DNA of 22,687 nucleotides, taken from the NCBI GenBank assembly GCA_023410645.1, contig JAEYPQ010000067.1:1-22687 (forward strand), read 5' to 3'. How positions within the stretch are numbered: position 1 is the first letter of the stretch; each line of letters begins with the position of its first letter. Both the position numbers and the translations under genes were made by a program. The DNA is from Bacillota bacterium (GTDB lineage Bacteria; Bacillota; Clostridia; TANB77; CAG-465). Of this stretch, positions 6,059 to 13,979 are shown one piece after another. The notes under the pieces were generated by a model that ran no database searches, was not told the origin of the DNA, and saw only the letters and a program-made list of their open reading frames with translations.

Positions 6059-7303
6059 ATGGAAGAATTAAAGAAAAATGATATTGAATTATATAATTCA
6101 ATAAAAAAAGAAGAAGAAAGACAAAAGAATAATATTGAACTTATAGCTTCAGAAAATTTTGTTAGTAAATCTATAATGGAAGCAGTAGGATCAGTACTTA
6201 CAAATAAATATTCAGAAGGTTATCCAGACAAAAGATATTATGGTGGGTGCGTATATATTGATGAGGTTGAAACCCTAGCCATTGAAAGAGCAAAAAAACT
6301 ATTTGGAGCAGAACATGCTAACGTTCAACCACATAGTGGAAGTCAGGCAAATATGGGAGTATATCTTTCAGTACTTGAGACTGGGGATACAATACTTGGA
6401 ATGAGTTTAGATAATGGAGGTCATTTAACACATGGTTCTAAAGTAAATTTTTCAGGTAAATTATTTAATGTAATTTCTTATGGTGTAGACGAAAATGGAT
6501 ATATTGACTATCAAGATGTTGAAAACAAAGCATTAGAATTTAAACCTAAAATGATAGTTGCTGGTGCTAGTGCTTATCCAAGAAAAATAGATTTTGCTAA
6601 ATTTAGAGAGATAGCGGATAAAGTTGGTGCGTATTTAATGGTAGATATGGCACATATAGCGGGTCTTGTTTGTACAGGAAATCATATGTCACCAGTTCCA
6701 TATGCTGATTTTGTTACATCAACTACACATAAAACATTACGTGGACCACGTGGTGGATTAATACTATGTAAAGAAGAATATGCAAAAAAAATTGATAAAA
6801 CAATATTTCCTGGAATTCAAGGTGGACCTTTAGAACATGTTATAGCTGGTAAAGCTGTTTGTTTTAAAGAGGCACTTGACCCAAGTTTTAAAGAATATAT
6901 TAATCAAGTCGTACTAAACTGTAAAATTTTAGCAGATGAATTACTAAAAAGAGGATTTAAACTTGTTTCAAATGGTACAGATAATCATTTAATGTTAATA
7001 GATCTAACATCTAAAAATATAACTGGTAAAGATGCAGAGCACATACTTGAAACAGTAAATATAACTGTAAATAAAAATGCTATACCAAATGATAAAGAAA
7101 AGCCAACTGTTACTAGTGGAATAAGAGTTGGAACTGCAGCTTGTACTACAAAAGGATTAAAAGAAAATGATATGATTGATTTAGCAGAAGCTTTTGATCT
7201 TGCACTTTCAAATAATGTTAATAACAAATCTGAAGAAGAATATAATAAAGATCTAGAAAAGGCAAGGCAAATTGTTCATAAGCTAACCGAAAAATACATT
7301 TAA
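6059..7303 (+). CDS. glyA: Serine hydroxymethyltransferase
   Basis: The 414-residue cytosolic PLP enzyme interconverts serine and glycine while loading tetrahydrofolate with a one-carbon unit. The family's blocks are intact: IELIASENFVS (26-36), TNKYSEGYPDKRYYGG (48-63), NVQPHSGSQAN (88-98), MVDMAHIAGLV (194-204), and STTHKTLRGPRGG (221-233), in which Lys225 forms the PLP Schiff base. GIRVGT follows near the C-terminus. Length is normal for the bacterial enzyme. GGGAGG lies 8 bp before the ATG. It is first of a tight plus-strand run with pgi 21 bp behind. Confidence 0.98.
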   Translation: MEELKKNDIELYNSIKKEEERQKNNIELIASENFVSKSIMEAVGSVLTNKYSEGYPDKRYYGGCVYIDEVETLAIERAKKLFGAEHANVQPHSGSQANMGVYLSVLETGDTILGMSLDNGGHLTHGSKVNFSGKLFNVISYGVDENGYIDYQDVENKALEFKPKMIVAGASAYPRKIDFAKFREIADKVGAYLMVDMAHIAGLVCTGNHMSPVPYADFVTSTTHKTLRGPRGGLILCKEEYAKKIDKTIFPGIQGGPLEHVIAGKAVCFKEALDPSFKEYINQVVLNCKILADELLKRGFKLVSNGTDNHLMLIDLTSKNITGKDAEHILETVNITVNKNAIPNDKEKPTVTSGIRVGTAACTTKGLKENDMIDLAEAFDLALSNNVNNKSEEEYNKDLEKARQIVHKLTEKYI

Positions 7304-7324
7304 TAATAAAAAGGGGGAGTATAT

Positions 7325-8638
7325 ATGAATGGTATATCACTTGATATAAACGGTGTAAATAAATTTGTAGATGATATAGAACTTAAAGTTATGGAAGAAC
7401 AAATACTTGAGGCACATGATAAATTGAATAATAAAACAGGAATTGGAAGTGAAATGCTAGGATGGATGTCTCTTCCTGAAAATAGAAATGAAGAAGAAAT
7501 TGAAAGAATAAAAAAGAGTGCAGCAAGAATTCAAAAGCAAGCAGACGTACTAATAGTAATTGGAATAGGTGGTTCATATCTTGGTGCACAAGCTATGATA
7601 GATTTATTTACAAATACTTTTAGCAATATGCTACCATATGCAAATAGAAAATTTCCTGAGATAATATTTGCTGGAAATAGTTTAAGTGGTAAATATTTAA
7701 GAAATTTGGTTGAATATGTGCAAGATAAAGATTTTGCTATTAATGTCATATCTAAATCTGGCACTACGCTTGAACCTGCAATTGCCTTTAGAATATTTAG
7801 AATATTACTTGAAGAAAAATATGGTATTGGTGGTGCAGCAGAAAGAATATATGTTACAACTGATGCAAATAAAGGTGTATTACATGATATATCAATTGAA
7901 AATGGATACGAAATGTTTGTAATACCTGATGATGTAGGTGGAAGATATTCAGTTTTAACACCTGTTGGATTACTTCCAATGGCAGTTGCAAATATAGATA
8001 TTGATGATATGTTAGATGGTGCACAATTTGCATCACATATATATAATGAAAGAAGTATAGATAAAAATCCATGTTATAAATATGCAGCATATAGAAATGT
8101 ATTAAATCAAAAGGGTAAAGATATAGAAATACTTTCAAGTTATGAACCTTCATTTAAATATTTCATAGAATGGTTTAAACAATTATTTGGTGAAAGTGAA
8201 GGAAAAAATGGTAAAGGAATTTTCCCAGCTGGAGTAAATTTTACAACTGATTTACATTCCATGGGACAATTAATTCAAGAAGGTAAAAGAAATATATTTG
8301 AAACTGTATTAAATGTAGAAGTTGATAGAAGTTTTATAAAATTACCAAATCTAGAAGATGATTCTGATGGATTAAATTATTTAGCTGGTAAAGAAATTGA
8401 ATATATTAATAAACAAGCATTTATGGGAACATTACAAGCACATATAGATGGTGAGGTCCCAAATATTGTTATTAATATTGAAGATATAAATGAATATAAT
8501 ATTGGTGAGTTGATATTTTTCTTTGAAAAAGCATGTGCAATAAGTGGATATGTACTTGGCGTAAATCCATTTAATCAGCCTGGTGTGGAAGCTTACAAGA
8601 AAAATATGATGAGCTTATTAAAAGCAAAAGGAGAATAA
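7325..8638 (+). CDS. pgi: Glucose-6-phosphate isomerase
   Basis: This 437-residue enzyme interconverts glucose-6-phosphate and fructose-6-phosphate in glycolysis. Seen in order: VIGIGGSYLGAQA (78-90), the sugar-phosphate site VISKSGTTLEPA (141-152), GGRYSVLTPVGLLP (205-218), KQLFGESEGKNG (285-296) with the catalytic Glu, DLHSMGQ (309-315), and the C-terminal GVEAYKKNM, in which Lys is the ring-opening residue region. Length suits the short bacterial form of about 450 residues. AAGGGGGAG precedes the ATG. Its stop codon abuts the start of the next gene with no gap. Confidence 0.97.
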   Translation: MNGISLDINGVNKFVDDIELKVMEEQILEAHDKLNNKTGIGSEMLGWMSLPENRNEEEIERIKKSAARIQKQADVLIVIGIGGSYLGAQAMIDLFTNTFSNMLPYANRKFPEIIFAGNSLSGKYLRNLVEYVQDKDFAINVISKSGTTLEPAIAFRIFRILLEEKYGIGGAAERIYVTTDANKGVLHDISIENGYEMFVIPDDVGGRYSVLTPVGLLPMAVANIDIDDMLDGAQFASHIYNERSIDKNPCYKYAAYRNVLNQKGKDIEILSSYEPSFKYFIEWFKQLFGESEGKNGKGIFPAGVNFTTDLHSMGQLIQEGKRNIFETVLNVEVDRSFIKLPNLEDDSDGLNYLAGKEIEYINKQAFMGTLQAHIDGEVPNIVINIEDINEYNIGELIFFFEKACAISGYVLGVNPFNQPGVEAYKKNMMSLLKAKGE

Positions 8639-9154
8639 ATGGAAAAGTTATTTGAAATCGAGACTCCGTATTCATATGATGAATACTTAGAATTAAACAA
8701 ATTTCATAGTAAAAATTCAAAAAAAAATCTTAGGTTAGTAACAATGATATGTATTGCATTTATATATATTGTTTCAATTGTACTTATATTGTTAGGTGAA
8801 GATATTATTGTACCTATAATATATATGATATTTGCTACACTGATGATTGTGTTAATTAAAGTTATGCCAACAATCGTAACAAAAAGAATTGCAAAATCAG
8901 ATAAATTAATAAATAATATTGTAAATAACATTAGTTTTTATGATGAATATATAGAAACTATTAGTGAAAAATCTTCTTTCAAAGTAAATTATAATGAAAT
9001 ATACAATATATATGAAACTAACACTCATATTTATATCTATATTAACAAAATGACAGTTATGATGATTAATAAAAATGGTTTTAAAATAGGAAATATAGAA
9101 GAACTAAGAAAGTTCTTACAGGAAAAAGTAAAAGATAAATATATAGTTAAATAA
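8639..9154 (+). CDS. YcxB-like membrane protein
   Basis: The 171-residue protein has a cytosolic start (FEIETPYSYDEYLELNKFH), two adjoining membrane helices (about 33-53 and 57-80) and a C-terminal domain. That domain, ISFYDEYIETISEKSSFKV then YNEIYNIYETNTHIYIYI, matches the YcxB-like domain pattern found in many Firmicutes membrane proteins. Function is unknown for the family. The ATG follows the pgi TAA directly, and its ribosome site AAAGGAG lies in the last pgi codons, so it is translationally linked to pgi. Confidence 0.75.
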   Translation: MEKLFEIETPYSYDEYLELNKFHSKNSKKNLRLVTMICIAFIYIVSIVLILLGEDIIVPIIYMIFATLMIVLIKVMPTIVTKRIAKSDKLINNIVNNISFYDEYIETISEKSSFKVNYNEIYNIYETNTHIYIYINKMTVMMINKNGFKIGNIEELRKFLQEKVKDKYIVK

Positions 9155-9179
9155 AAATGTAAAGAAGGAGGAAGAATTT

Positions 9180-9323
9180 ATGGATGGAAAGACAAAACAT
9201 GTTTGCAAGGCTTGTGGTTATGTGTATGATGATGAGGTAGAGGCAGTTAAATTTGATGATTTACCTGATGATTGGGTATGTCCGTTATGTGGAGTAGGAA
9301 AAGAATATTTTGAAACATTATAA
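9180..9323 (+). CDS. Rubredoxin, short-loop form
   Basis: This small gene encodes 47 residues: two knuckles, VCKACGY (Cys9, Cys12) and VCPLCGVGK (Cys34, Cys37), that bind one iron through four cysteines, with aromatic Tyr14, Phe25 and Trp32 in the expected core and the LPDDWVCP motif. The spacing between knuckles is 21 residues, against about 29 in ordinary rubredoxins, so a surface loop is missing, as in known 45-residue rubredoxins. It should carry single electrons in the cytosol, for example to oxygen or peroxide reductases in an anaerobe. AAGGAGGAAG precedes the ATG at 9180. It ends the glyA-pgi-ycxB run before a strong terminator. Confidence 0.92.
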   Translation: MDGKTKHVCKACGYVYDDEVEAVKFDDLPDDWVCPLCGVGKEYFETL

Positions 9324-9330
9324 TGAAAGT

Positions 9331-9373
9331 AAAAAGTTGATATGAACGTTAATTATGTTTATACCAACTTTTT
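9331..9373 (+). terminator. Terminator after rubredoxin
   Basis: Nine perfect pairs (9331-9339 with 9365-9373) extended by an imperfect stem, with the T-run formed by the right arm (9369-9373). A related copy occurs at 11401-11441. Confidence 0.8.
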
Positions 9374-9683
9374 CATATATTATGCAAAAAATGAACATAG
9401 CTATTTTAATAGGCATGTTCAAAGATCGTAAAAAAGTATGTTTAGATAAGTTTTAATAGAAACATTTTAATTTACTTGATAACTGAAAATATAAATGATA
9501 TTATAATTATGTAAATTCTTATTGACGCTAATGAATATTAGCGACTATAAATTGAACTTAAAATATTGGACATTTTTCATTAAGCAATAAATTATTTAAC
9601 TATTAATAGAAATAATTTGGATATTGATTTGATACTAAATACTTTAATATATTTATTTTTTATTATGTAAAATCTAATTATGA
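9374..9683. other. Gene-free spacer
   Basis: No ORF is credible here. It contains a hairpin (GAACAT 9393-9398 with ATGTTC 9415-9420, inner GCTATT/AATAG pairs), which on the minus strand is followed by six T, and a perfect 7-bp hairpin (9526-9532 with 9537-9543). No transcript reading into either was identified. Confidence 0.4.
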
Positions 9684-9712
9684 TTTACATAATGTTAAAA
9701 GTATGATATAAT
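9684..9712 (+). promoter_or_regulatory. Promoter of the 80-residue orphan gene
   Basis: TTTACA (9684-9689) and TATAAT (9707-9712), 17-bp spacer; start near 9719, leaving a leader of about 44 nt with GGAGGT before the ATG. Confidence 0.7.
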
Positions 9713-9762
9713 GATTATATAAAATTTTAGGTATACTAATTTAATTAATGGAGGTATAATTT

Positions 9763-10005
9763 ATGATTAACACAGAGGAACGGAATACGCTAAAAGATCT
9801 TATAAACAAAGCATTTACTCAGTTCAATGAAAATAAACGTGAACTGATGTTGGAAGAGCTTTGTAATATACCAAATGCTTATACGGTATTTTGCCAATAC
9901 AATGGTAACCGCATTGCTAAGATAGGAGTAAGGTTTAAGGTTGGCAGTATTTCTGGAAAACATTATTTTTCAACGGAATATGATAATGAGCTATTAGACT
10001 TGTAA
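9763..10005 (+). CDS. Hypothetical protein, 80 residues
   Basis: I do not recognise this family. The first half is charged and helical (TEERNTLKDLINKAFTQF, KRELMLEELCNIP); the second half looks like a small beta-sheet (AYTVFCQYNGNRIAKIGVRFKVG), ending in a polar tail. There is no signal peptide or membrane segment. It has its own consensus-like promoter and a good ribosome site, which supports it being real. The next gene starts 69 bp later with its own ribosome site and no terminator between, so the two are probably co-transcribed. Base composition is a little richer in G+C than its surroundings. Confidence 0.65.
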   Translation: MINTEERNTLKDLINKAFTQFNENKRELMLEELCNIPNAYTVFCQYNGNRIAKIGVRFKVGSISGKHYFSTEYDNELLDL

Positions 10006-10074
10006 TTTAGAATGCATAGGTAAAATTCACAATGTTTATTTATGGATATTTAAAATTTAGCAAGGAGGAATGTT

Positions 10075-10749
10075 ATGACTGTATATGAAATACAGCGGTT
10101 TTTAAATGCATATAAAAATCTAAAATTTGAAGATTACAAACTAAGTTATCTTATATTAAAACCTAATGCGGCTAAACACTATAAATTAATTATTGATGAG
10201 GTGGAATCAAATCAATTTTTAATATTGAATCAGTATGCTATTCTTGACTATGAGACTGTTAATATGGCTTTACATGGTGACCAGCAGAATGCAATGAAAT
10301 ATTTGATACCTATTACTAGAATGTATTATGATTTTTATGGTAATTATGGTACTCTTATATTAATCGCAAAAAAGGATATTAGCTATGAAAATTTTTGCAT
10401 TCAAGTTTTAAGACTAAAAAAATATCTTAGAGCAAACTTTGAATTATCTTATATTTCTTATGCTTTTGATACATCAGAACTTGGTGAGGCTAATGAACAA
10501 CAGAAATTACTTATTTTATCAAAAAATGGTGGTGAAGTTAAAAAAGATAAAATGAATCAAGAAGGAACTTTTATGATATTCTCTATTAATGAAATTCATT
10601 CTCCTGATGAAACTGTTGAAAATACAATAAGAGAAATGTCGTTATTAAAATCTATGAATTTATTCAATGAAGGAAACGTTATTCCTAAAGGAACTATTAA
10701 TAATATGAAGCGGTATTTGACATTCGAATTTCTTAAAGATATGTTATGA
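10075..10749 (+). CDS. Hypothetical protein, faintly NDK-like
   Basis: The 224-residue soluble protein has no clear family by eye. Residues about 22-120 (LSYLILKPNAAKHYKLIIDEV, then a beta-strand GTLILIAKKD and helix) follow the order of nucleoside-diphosphate-kinase folds (ALIKPDAV ... ). The NDK catalytic His motif (NHGSDS) is absent, so it could at best be an inactive relative; this is a weak guess. The C-terminal hundred residues are charged and partly helical. AAGGAGGAATGTT precedes the ATG. It shares a likely transcript with the 80-residue gene upstream and ends at a strong terminator. Confidence 0.6.
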   Translation: MTVYEIQRFLNAYKNLKFEDYKLSYLILKPNAAKHYKLIIDEVESNQFLILNQYAILDYETVNMALHGDQQNAMKYLIPITRMYYDFYGNYGTLILIAKKDISYENFCIQVLRLKKYLRANFELSYISYAFDTSELGEANEQQKLLILSKNGGEVKKDKMNQEGTFMIFSINEIHSPDETVENTIREMSLLKSMNLFNEGNVIPKGTINNMKRYLTFEFLKDML

Positions 10750-10754
10750 TAATT

Positions 10755-10796
10755 AAAATAGGGTGCTATTAAGTAAGCATCCTATTTTCTTTTTTT
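10755..10796 (+). terminator. Terminator of the two-gene orphan unit
   Basis: A 13-bp stem (10755-10767 with 10776-10788, one G-U pair, 8-nt loop) followed by seven T at 10790-10796. Confidence 0.9.
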
Positions 10797-10804
10797 ATTA
10801 TATG

Positions 10805-10813
10805 TGTTATAAT
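10805..10813 (+). promoter_or_regulatory. Extended -10 promoter of the CYTH gene
   Basis: TG-T-TATAAT at 10805-10813. The -35 position falls in the T-run of the preceding terminator and matches poorly. The start would be near 10820, with GGAGAG before ATG 10837. Confidence 0.5.
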
Positions 10814-10836
10814 GTATATAATAAAGGAGAGTAATA

Positions 10837-11337
10837 ATGGAGATAGAGAAAAAATTTTTAATTAATAATATTGATAATTTAGATTTAACAAAATATAGTA
10901 GAAAAGAGATGATACAAGATTACTTATATGTAGATAATTTAACTATAATTAGAAAAAGGAAGATAATACAAAATGCTAATAATTCATATAAATATACAAT
11001 AAAAACGCATAAAGTAGGGTTATCAGTAAATGAATTTGAATTTGATATAAGTGAAGAGCAATATAATAAATTAAAAATTAATGATAAATTTAATTGTATA
11101 AGTAAAGTTAGATATATAATACCATATATAGATAATTTAAAAATTGAATTAGATATATTCGATGGTATTTATAAAGGAATTATATTTGCTGAAATTGAAT
11201 TTGAAAGTGAAGAACAAGCAATGAATACTAAAGTACCTGATTGGTTTTCTAGAGAAATAAGCAATAAGGTAACTAATAGTGATATGGCAATAAAACCAGT
11301 TAGTGAAATATTTAAAATATTAAATGAAAAACTATAA
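10837..11337 (+). CDS. CYTH domain (triphosphate tunnel) protein
   Basis: The 166-residue protein opens with MEIEKKFLI, the ExExK signature of CYTH/TTM proteins. Alternating charged strands expected of the triphosphate tunnel follow: TIIRKRKI (RxR), YKYTIKTHK, FEFDISEEQY, IELDIFDGIYKG and FAEIEFESEEQA. These enzymes bind triphosphate-containing substrates with metal; the bacterial short forms are commonly inorganic triphosphatases, less often class IV adenylate cyclases or thiamine triphosphatases. The substrate cannot be read from sequence. It stands alone, with an extended -10 promoter upstream and a terminator region behind. Confidence 0.88.
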   Translation: MEIEKKFLINNIDNLDLTKYSRKEMIQDYLYVDNLTIIRKRKIIQNANNSYKYTIKTHKVGLSVNEFEFDISEEQYNKLKINDKFNCISKVRYIIPYIDNLKIELDIFDGIYKGIIFAEIEFESEEQAMNTKVPDWFSREISNKVTNSDMAIKPVSEIFKILNEKL

Positions 11338-11359
11338 AAATTTAATAAAGGAATATAGC

Positions 11360-11400
11360 TAGAAAATACTAATTGATCTTGAAACATTATAATAAAAATT
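11360..11400 (+). pseudogene. Decayed rubredoxin 3' tail
   Basis: GAAACATTATAAT at 11381-11393 is identical to the end of the rubredoxin gene (9312-9324), and GCTAGAAAATAC just before resembles a GARK-type rubredoxin ending with shifts in frame. The terminator that follows is also related to the one at 9331-9373. Only about 40 bp remain, so the call is tentative. Confidence 0.35.
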
Positions 11401-11446
11401 AAAAGTTGGTGTAAGCTTTAATAAAGTTTGCACCAACTTTTAATTT
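11401..11446 (+). terminator. Terminator between convergent genes
   Basis: A stem of about 19 bp (from 11401 inward with 11441 inward, two G-U pairs). Eleven outer pairs are perfect (11401-11411 with 11431-11441). T-rich on the plus side; it probably serves both the CYTH gene and the minus-strand gene ending at 11453. Confidence 0.75.
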
Positions 11447-11452
11447 ATTTAA

Positions 11453-11941
11453 CTATTCCATTTTTAATACTAGGGAATAAAAATATTTGTACACATCTGT
11501 TATTTTTACTCTTGGAATATCTTTTAATAATTCTGCATTTTCCGCTTTCCAAATTGAAAATGCATCATCAATTTTATTTTTAATTAATAAAATTGAATCT
11601 TTATGTAGTTTCATATAACATTTTTCTGCAACTTCGTATCTTTTGATTTTTGATGGTAAGTCAAATTCAAGTACAGACTCAAATGCCATTGTTAAAATAT
11701 TGCTATTACTTTTTATTTTATCTGAAAAGTATATAGCTTTCTGTGAATTTGAAAGATTTTCCGGTATCGAGATATTAAATATTTTATAATATAAAACATA
11801 CACCGGTAGTTTATCATTGTGTTCTTTTATAATAATGTTACTTGATAAGACAGCACCATTACTGTTACAGAAATCATTAAGTTTTACAATGAAGTCGAGA
11901 TGATCTGATGAAGGCAGAATAATAGATGATTTTAATTCCAA
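11453..11941 (-). CDS. Hypothetical protein, 162 residues
   Basis: I do not recognise this family. It is a soluble, mixed alpha-beta protein: an N-terminal part with strands (LKSSIILPSSD, LPVYVLYYKIFNISI) and a C-terminal helical part (KCYMKLHKDSILLIKNKIDDAFSIWKAENAELLKD). It has no signal peptide or membrane helix. The start is TTG at 11941, chosen because a strong AAGGAGGG ribosome site stands at proper distance and no ATG lies near. It is transcribed alone, converging on the CYTH gene. Confidence 0.65.
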   Translation of the reverse strand: MELKSSIILPSSDHLDFIVKLNDFCNSNGAVLSSNIIIKEHNDKLPVYVLYYKIFNISIPENLSNSQKAIYFSDKIKSNSNILTMAFESVLEFDLPSKIKRYEVAEKCYMKLHKDSILLIKNKIDDAFSIWKAENAELLKDIPRVKITDVYKYFYSLVLKME

Positions 11942-12074
11942 AAGAATCCCTCCTTAAATTATAATTGTTTGCTACATAGTAATATAGTTACTTTAAAACT
12001 CTAAAATTTACATAATTATATCATATAATAACAAATTTAGCAATAATTAGAATTAACTTTAAAAAATATATAAT

Positions 12075-12126
12075 AAAAATAGAAAATTGATATTAAATAA
12101 TTATACTATTTAATATCAATTTTCTA
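12075..12126 (-). terminator. Terminator of the 101-residue orphan gene
   Basis: A perfect 20-bp inverted repeat (12080-12099 with 12107-12126, 7-nt loop), followed on the minus strand by five T (A-run 12075-12079). Confidence 0.85.
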
Positions 12127-12150
12127 CTTAAACTATCTCTAAATAATGTT

Positions 12151-12456
12151 CTAATCTATTAATGCAGTTAGAACATCATCTCTTAATTTGAAATTGTATC
12201 CGCCAGATATATCTTTAGCTGATTTCCAGAATTCTGAAATGTAGCCATTTTCAAGTGTGTTTATTTCAAACTTATCAATAAACTCATCTCTTAATTGACT
12301 ATGTCTACGTTCAACTGCAGTATATTTAATTACTTTAAACCGCATTGTACCAGAGCCAGTACCTGTAAGCTCAATTACTAATCCTTTTTGTGGACTATTA
12401 ATTCCAACAGCCCTTTTCCTTATGCTTTCCATGATTTTCTTTTCATTCACCACCAT
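12151..12456 (-). CDS. Hypothetical protein, 101 residues
   Basis: I do not recognise this family. The N-terminus is basic and helical (NEKKIMESIRKRAVG), followed by strand-like stretches (GLVIELTGTGSGTMRFKVIKY), a charged helix (AVERRHSQLRDEFIDKFE) and a C-terminal DISGGYNFKLRDDVLTALI. There is no membrane segment. It has a perfect sigma-A promoter, a strong AGGAGG ribosome site before ATG 12456 and a 20-bp-stem terminator, so it is very likely a real, well-expressed monocistronic gene. Confidence 0.75.
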   Translation of the reverse strand: MVVNEKKIMESIRKRAVGINSPQKGLVIELTGTGSGTMRFKVIKYTAVERRHSQLRDEFIDKFEINTLENGYISEFWKSAKDISGGYNFKLRDDVLTALID

Positions 12457-12509
12457 GATAAATCCTCCTAAAAAATTATTTTTGTGTCTTTAATCATTAA
12501 ACTATATGT

Positions 12510-12538
12510 ATTATATTAAATTTCAAACAGTTTGTCAA
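12510..12538 (-). promoter_or_regulatory. Sigma-A promoter of the 101-residue orphan gene
   Basis: Perfect TTGACA (12533-12538) and TATAAT (12510-12515) on the minus strand, 17-bp spacer. Confidence 0.85.
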
Positions 12539-12610
12539 GGTATAAATTACATAAAAAGAATTTACAATATTAGTAGTAAAAAAATAAGATAAATATACTA
12601 AAATAAATAG

Positions 12611-12639
12611 TTGTAATTAAAGAATAAATATGTTAGAAT
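12611..12639 (+). promoter_or_regulatory. Promoter of the LiaF-like - scpB - addB run
   Basis: TTGTAA (12611-12616) and TAGAAT (12634-12639), 17-bp spacer; AGGAGG stands before the ATG at 12672. Confidence 0.6.
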
Positions 12640-12671
12640 GTATATAAATATTATATTAGGAGGAATTTAAG

Positions 12672-13352
12672 ATGAAAAATAGAACAGGTAATGAAATATG
12701 GGGTGTAATTTTCATATTATTAGGTTTAGTTGTAGGTTTAAATGCATTTAATTTATTAGACTTTTCGTTATTTTTTGCTGGTTGGTGGACTTTATTTATA
12801 ATAGTACCATGTCTTGTAGCAATGTTCCAAGAAGGAATAAAAGTTTCAAATACAATTGGTTTGATTATTGGTTTATTACTATTTACAGCAGAAAGAGATA
12901 TATTGAGTTGGGGTATAATTGCAAAACTTATATGGCCAATAGTATTTGTTTGGATTGGTTGTGGAATATTATTTAGAGATAGAATTACAGAAGCTAGTGC
13001 AAAAAAAATAAGAGAAGTAAATAAAGAGGGAGTGGTTAAATACAGTGCTGTCTTTGCTGGCCAAGAAATAAACTTTCCAAATGAAATTTTCAAAGGTGCA
13101 GTTCTTAATGCTGTATTTGGAGGAGTACAATTAAATTTAAAAAATGCAATAATAGACAATGATACTGTAATTGATGCAACATCGATATTTGGTGGAGTAG
13201 AATTAATAGTACCTTCAAATGTAAATGTTAAGGTATCATGTACACCAATATTTGGCGGAGTTGATAACAAAGTGGTATCTACACAAGGCGAAAATGTACA
13301 TACTATATACGTTAATGGTGTATGTACTTTTGGTGGAATAGAAATAAAATAA
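12672..13352 (+). CDS. LiaF-like membrane protein (cell-wall stress sensor family)
   Basis: The 226-residue protein starts with four hydrophobic helices in two pairs (about 8-25, 30-48, 58-74 and 82-100), of the kind in LiaI/LiaF-type proteins. A C-terminal beta-helical domain follows, with repeated AVFGGVQLNL, SIFGGVELIVP, PIFGGVDNKV and CTFGGIEIK units, the hallmark of the LiaF C-terminal domain. LiaF relatives inhibit a LiaS-type kinase until the envelope is damaged. No kinase or regulator is adjacent here, so its partner is unknown. A short gap of 15 bp leads to scpB. Confidence 0.82.
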   Translation: MKNRTGNEIWGVIFILLGLVVGLNAFNLLDFSLFFAGWWTLFIIVPCLVAMFQEGIKVSNTIGLIIGLLLFTAERDILSWGIIAKLIWPIVFVWIGCGILFRDRITEASAKKIREVNKEGVVKYSAVFAGQEINFPNEIFKGAVLNAVFGGVQLNLKNAIIDNDTVIDATSIFGGVELIVPSNVNVKVSCTPIFGGVDNKVVSTQGENVHTIYVNGVCTFGGIEIK

Positions 13353-13367
13353 TACTGGGAGATAATA

Positions 13368-13961
13368 ATGGAAGAACAAAATTTAGAGAATGTAGTAGAG
13401 GCTGTTCTTTTTGCACTTGGAAGAGAGATTTCAATAAATGAAATTTCTTCTACTCTTGCTGTGGACAAGGATGAAATATCAACTATAATTCAAAAATTGG
13501 AAGAAAAATATAACAAAGATAATGGAATAGTTTTAGTTAAGATAAAAGATTCATATCAGTTAGTAACTAATAACAAATATTATAGTCAGGTAAGTAAATT
13601 CATAGAGAATACTAAAAGGCAAAATTTGTCTTCAACTGTACTTGAAACATTAAGTATAATAGCATATAATCCTAAGATTACTAAATCTGAAATAGAAACT
13701 ATTAGAGGAGTAAATAGTGATTTTGCCGTTAATAGATTACTTGAGTGTGGACTTGTGGAGGAAGTTGCAAGGCTTAATTTACCTGGAAGACCTGCTGCAT
13801 ATGCTGTTACAAGTGAATTTTTGAAATCATGTGGTATAGATGATATTTCGAAGCTACCAGAGTTCGAGAATATAAAAATAAAAGATGAACAAATGTTAAT
13901 AAGTGATTATGAAGATAGTGAAAAAGTAAGTGAAATAGATCAATTAAATGAAGAAAATTAA
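13368..13961 (+). CDS. scpB: Segregation and condensation protein B
   Basis: The 197-residue protein consists of two winged-helix domains, with NVVEAVLFALGREISINEIS at the start, LETLSIIAYNPKITKSEIETIRGVNSD in the second domain, and LLECGLVEEVARLNLPGRPAAYAVT in the second wing, all family hallmarks. ScpB dimers bind ScpA and the SMC ATPase to make the chromosome-condensing complex. An acidic tail of about 30 residues is extra and variable in the family. scpA, often beside scpB, is not in this window. It sits 15 bp after the LiaF-like gene and 18 bp before addB. Confidence 0.96.
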   Translation: MEEQNLENVVEAVLFALGREISINEISSTLAVDKDEISTIIQKLEEKYNKDNGIVLVKIKDSYQLVTNNKYYSQVSKFIENTKRQNLSSTVLETLSIIAYNPKITKSEIETIRGVNSDFAVNRLLECGLVEEVARLNLPGRPAAYAVTSEFLKSCGIDDISKLPEFENIKIKDEQMLISDYEDSEKVSEIDQLNEEN

Positions 13962-13979
13962 TTTTAATGTGGTGATAAA

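Noticed and set aside
12656..13468. 270-residue minus-strand open frame
   Set aside because: It is the antisense shadow of the LiaF-like gene and the start of scpB, which have clear family motifs and ribosome sites.
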